Shown here: positions 5,920 through 6,130 of the stretch, piece by piece
Layout of the letters: each line of letters starts with the position of its first letter
How positions within the stretch are numbered: the stretch's first letter is position 1
Source of the DNA: Desulfobacteraceae bacterium
Lineage (GTDB): Bacteria > Desulfobacterota > Desulfobacteria > Desulfobacterales > JAABSP01
Reading direction: 5' to 3'
Length of the DNA: 6,130 bases
NCBI GenBank assembly: GCA_011390035.1
Contig: JAABTE010000158.1
Location: forward strand, 1 to 6,130
Made by a program: the position numbers and the translations under genes
Notes under the pieces: model-generated
What the model was told of the DNA's origin: nothing
The model's input: only the letters and a program-made list of their open reading frames with translations
The model's database searches: none

Positions 5920-6130
5920 ATGAAACCACAAGGATTCAGTCTGGATACACCATCCGCCGATTTCCGATCCGGGTTCGTGGCCATCGCCGGCCCCCCCAAC
6001 GTGGGCAAGTCCACCCTGCTCAACCGCCTGCTGGGGGAAAAGATCTCCATCACCTCCAAAAAGGCCCAGACCACCCGCAACCGCATCCTGGGCGTTCTGC
6101 ACCGGCCGGCCTCCCAGATGGTCTTCATCG
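5920..6130 (+). CDS. era: GTPase Era, N-terminal part (cut by the window edge)
   Basis: Era is a GTPase with a C-terminal KH domain that binds the 3' end of 16S rRNA and helps 30S subunit maturation, at the cytoplasmic side of the membrane or free. Only 70 codons are in the window; the full protein is normally about 300 residues. The G1 motif is GPPNVGKST at 24-32, preceded by the family-typical GFVAIA. The following LLNRLLGEKISITS and the switch I/G2 element KAQTTRNRI at 48-56 distinguish Era from other Ras-like GTPases such as Der or EngB. The frame is intact to the last base. The start ATG at 5920 leaves a 17-residue lead-in before the GTPase fold. AAGGGG at 5902-5907, inside the end of engB, is a plausible though slightly distant ribosome binding site. 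The gap to engB is 7 bases, so co-transcription and probably coupling are expected. Confidence 0.95.
   Translation, partial: MKPQGFSLDTPSADFRSGFVAIAGPPNVGKSTLLNRLLGEKISITSKKAQTTRNRILGVLHRPASQMVFI

Overview
The window is GC-rich, densely coding bacterial DNA. Every gene lies on the + strand. It reads as chromosomal housekeeping sequence with one large unrecognised gene at the left edge. I saw no mobile element, CRISPR array, tRNA, rRNA or intrinsic terminator, and no stretch over 100 bases lacks a gene. The gene set (monofunctional hisI, long-form hisG with a C-terminal regulatory domain, a class I aminotransferase, engB, era) and the protein sequences suggest a Desulfobacterota (former Deltaproteobacteria) genome, perhaps a Desulfosarcina/Desulfococcus-like sulfate reducer. 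This placement is inference from general familiarity, not from a search.

Layout. Bases 1-2755 hold the 3' part, probably nearly all, of a gene for a protein of at least 917 residues. Its N-terminal half looks like a degenerate PHP-type (polymerase and histidinol phosphatase) barrel, and its C-terminal half is a multi-spanning membrane region. Its last codons carry a good sigma-70-type promoter at 2724-2752, in an AT-rich island of an otherwise GC-rich region. That promoter points into hisI (2808-3206) and hisG (3211-4092), which encode steps three and one of histidine biosynthesis. A fold-type I PLP aminotransferase follows (4134-5279), then engB/ysxC (start assigned at 5322, end 5912) and the first 70 codons of era (5920 to the right edge).

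Working together. HisG commits PRPP and ATP to histidine synthesis. HisI opens the adenine ring two steps later. HisE, which acts between them, is neither fused to HisI nor present here. EngB and Era are ribosome-assembly GTPases for the large and small subunit respectively and sit 7 bases apart. Gaps from hisI to era are at most 52 bases, so one transcript from the 2724 promoter could cover all five genes.

Points worth a second look: the PHP-like/membrane protein with lost metal ligands; a Glu at the normally glycine position of the HisG PRPP loop; a 12-codon leader ORF with a good ribosome binding site that ends in an ATGA overlap with the engB start; and a tandem TTGNCAA repeat at the his promoter.
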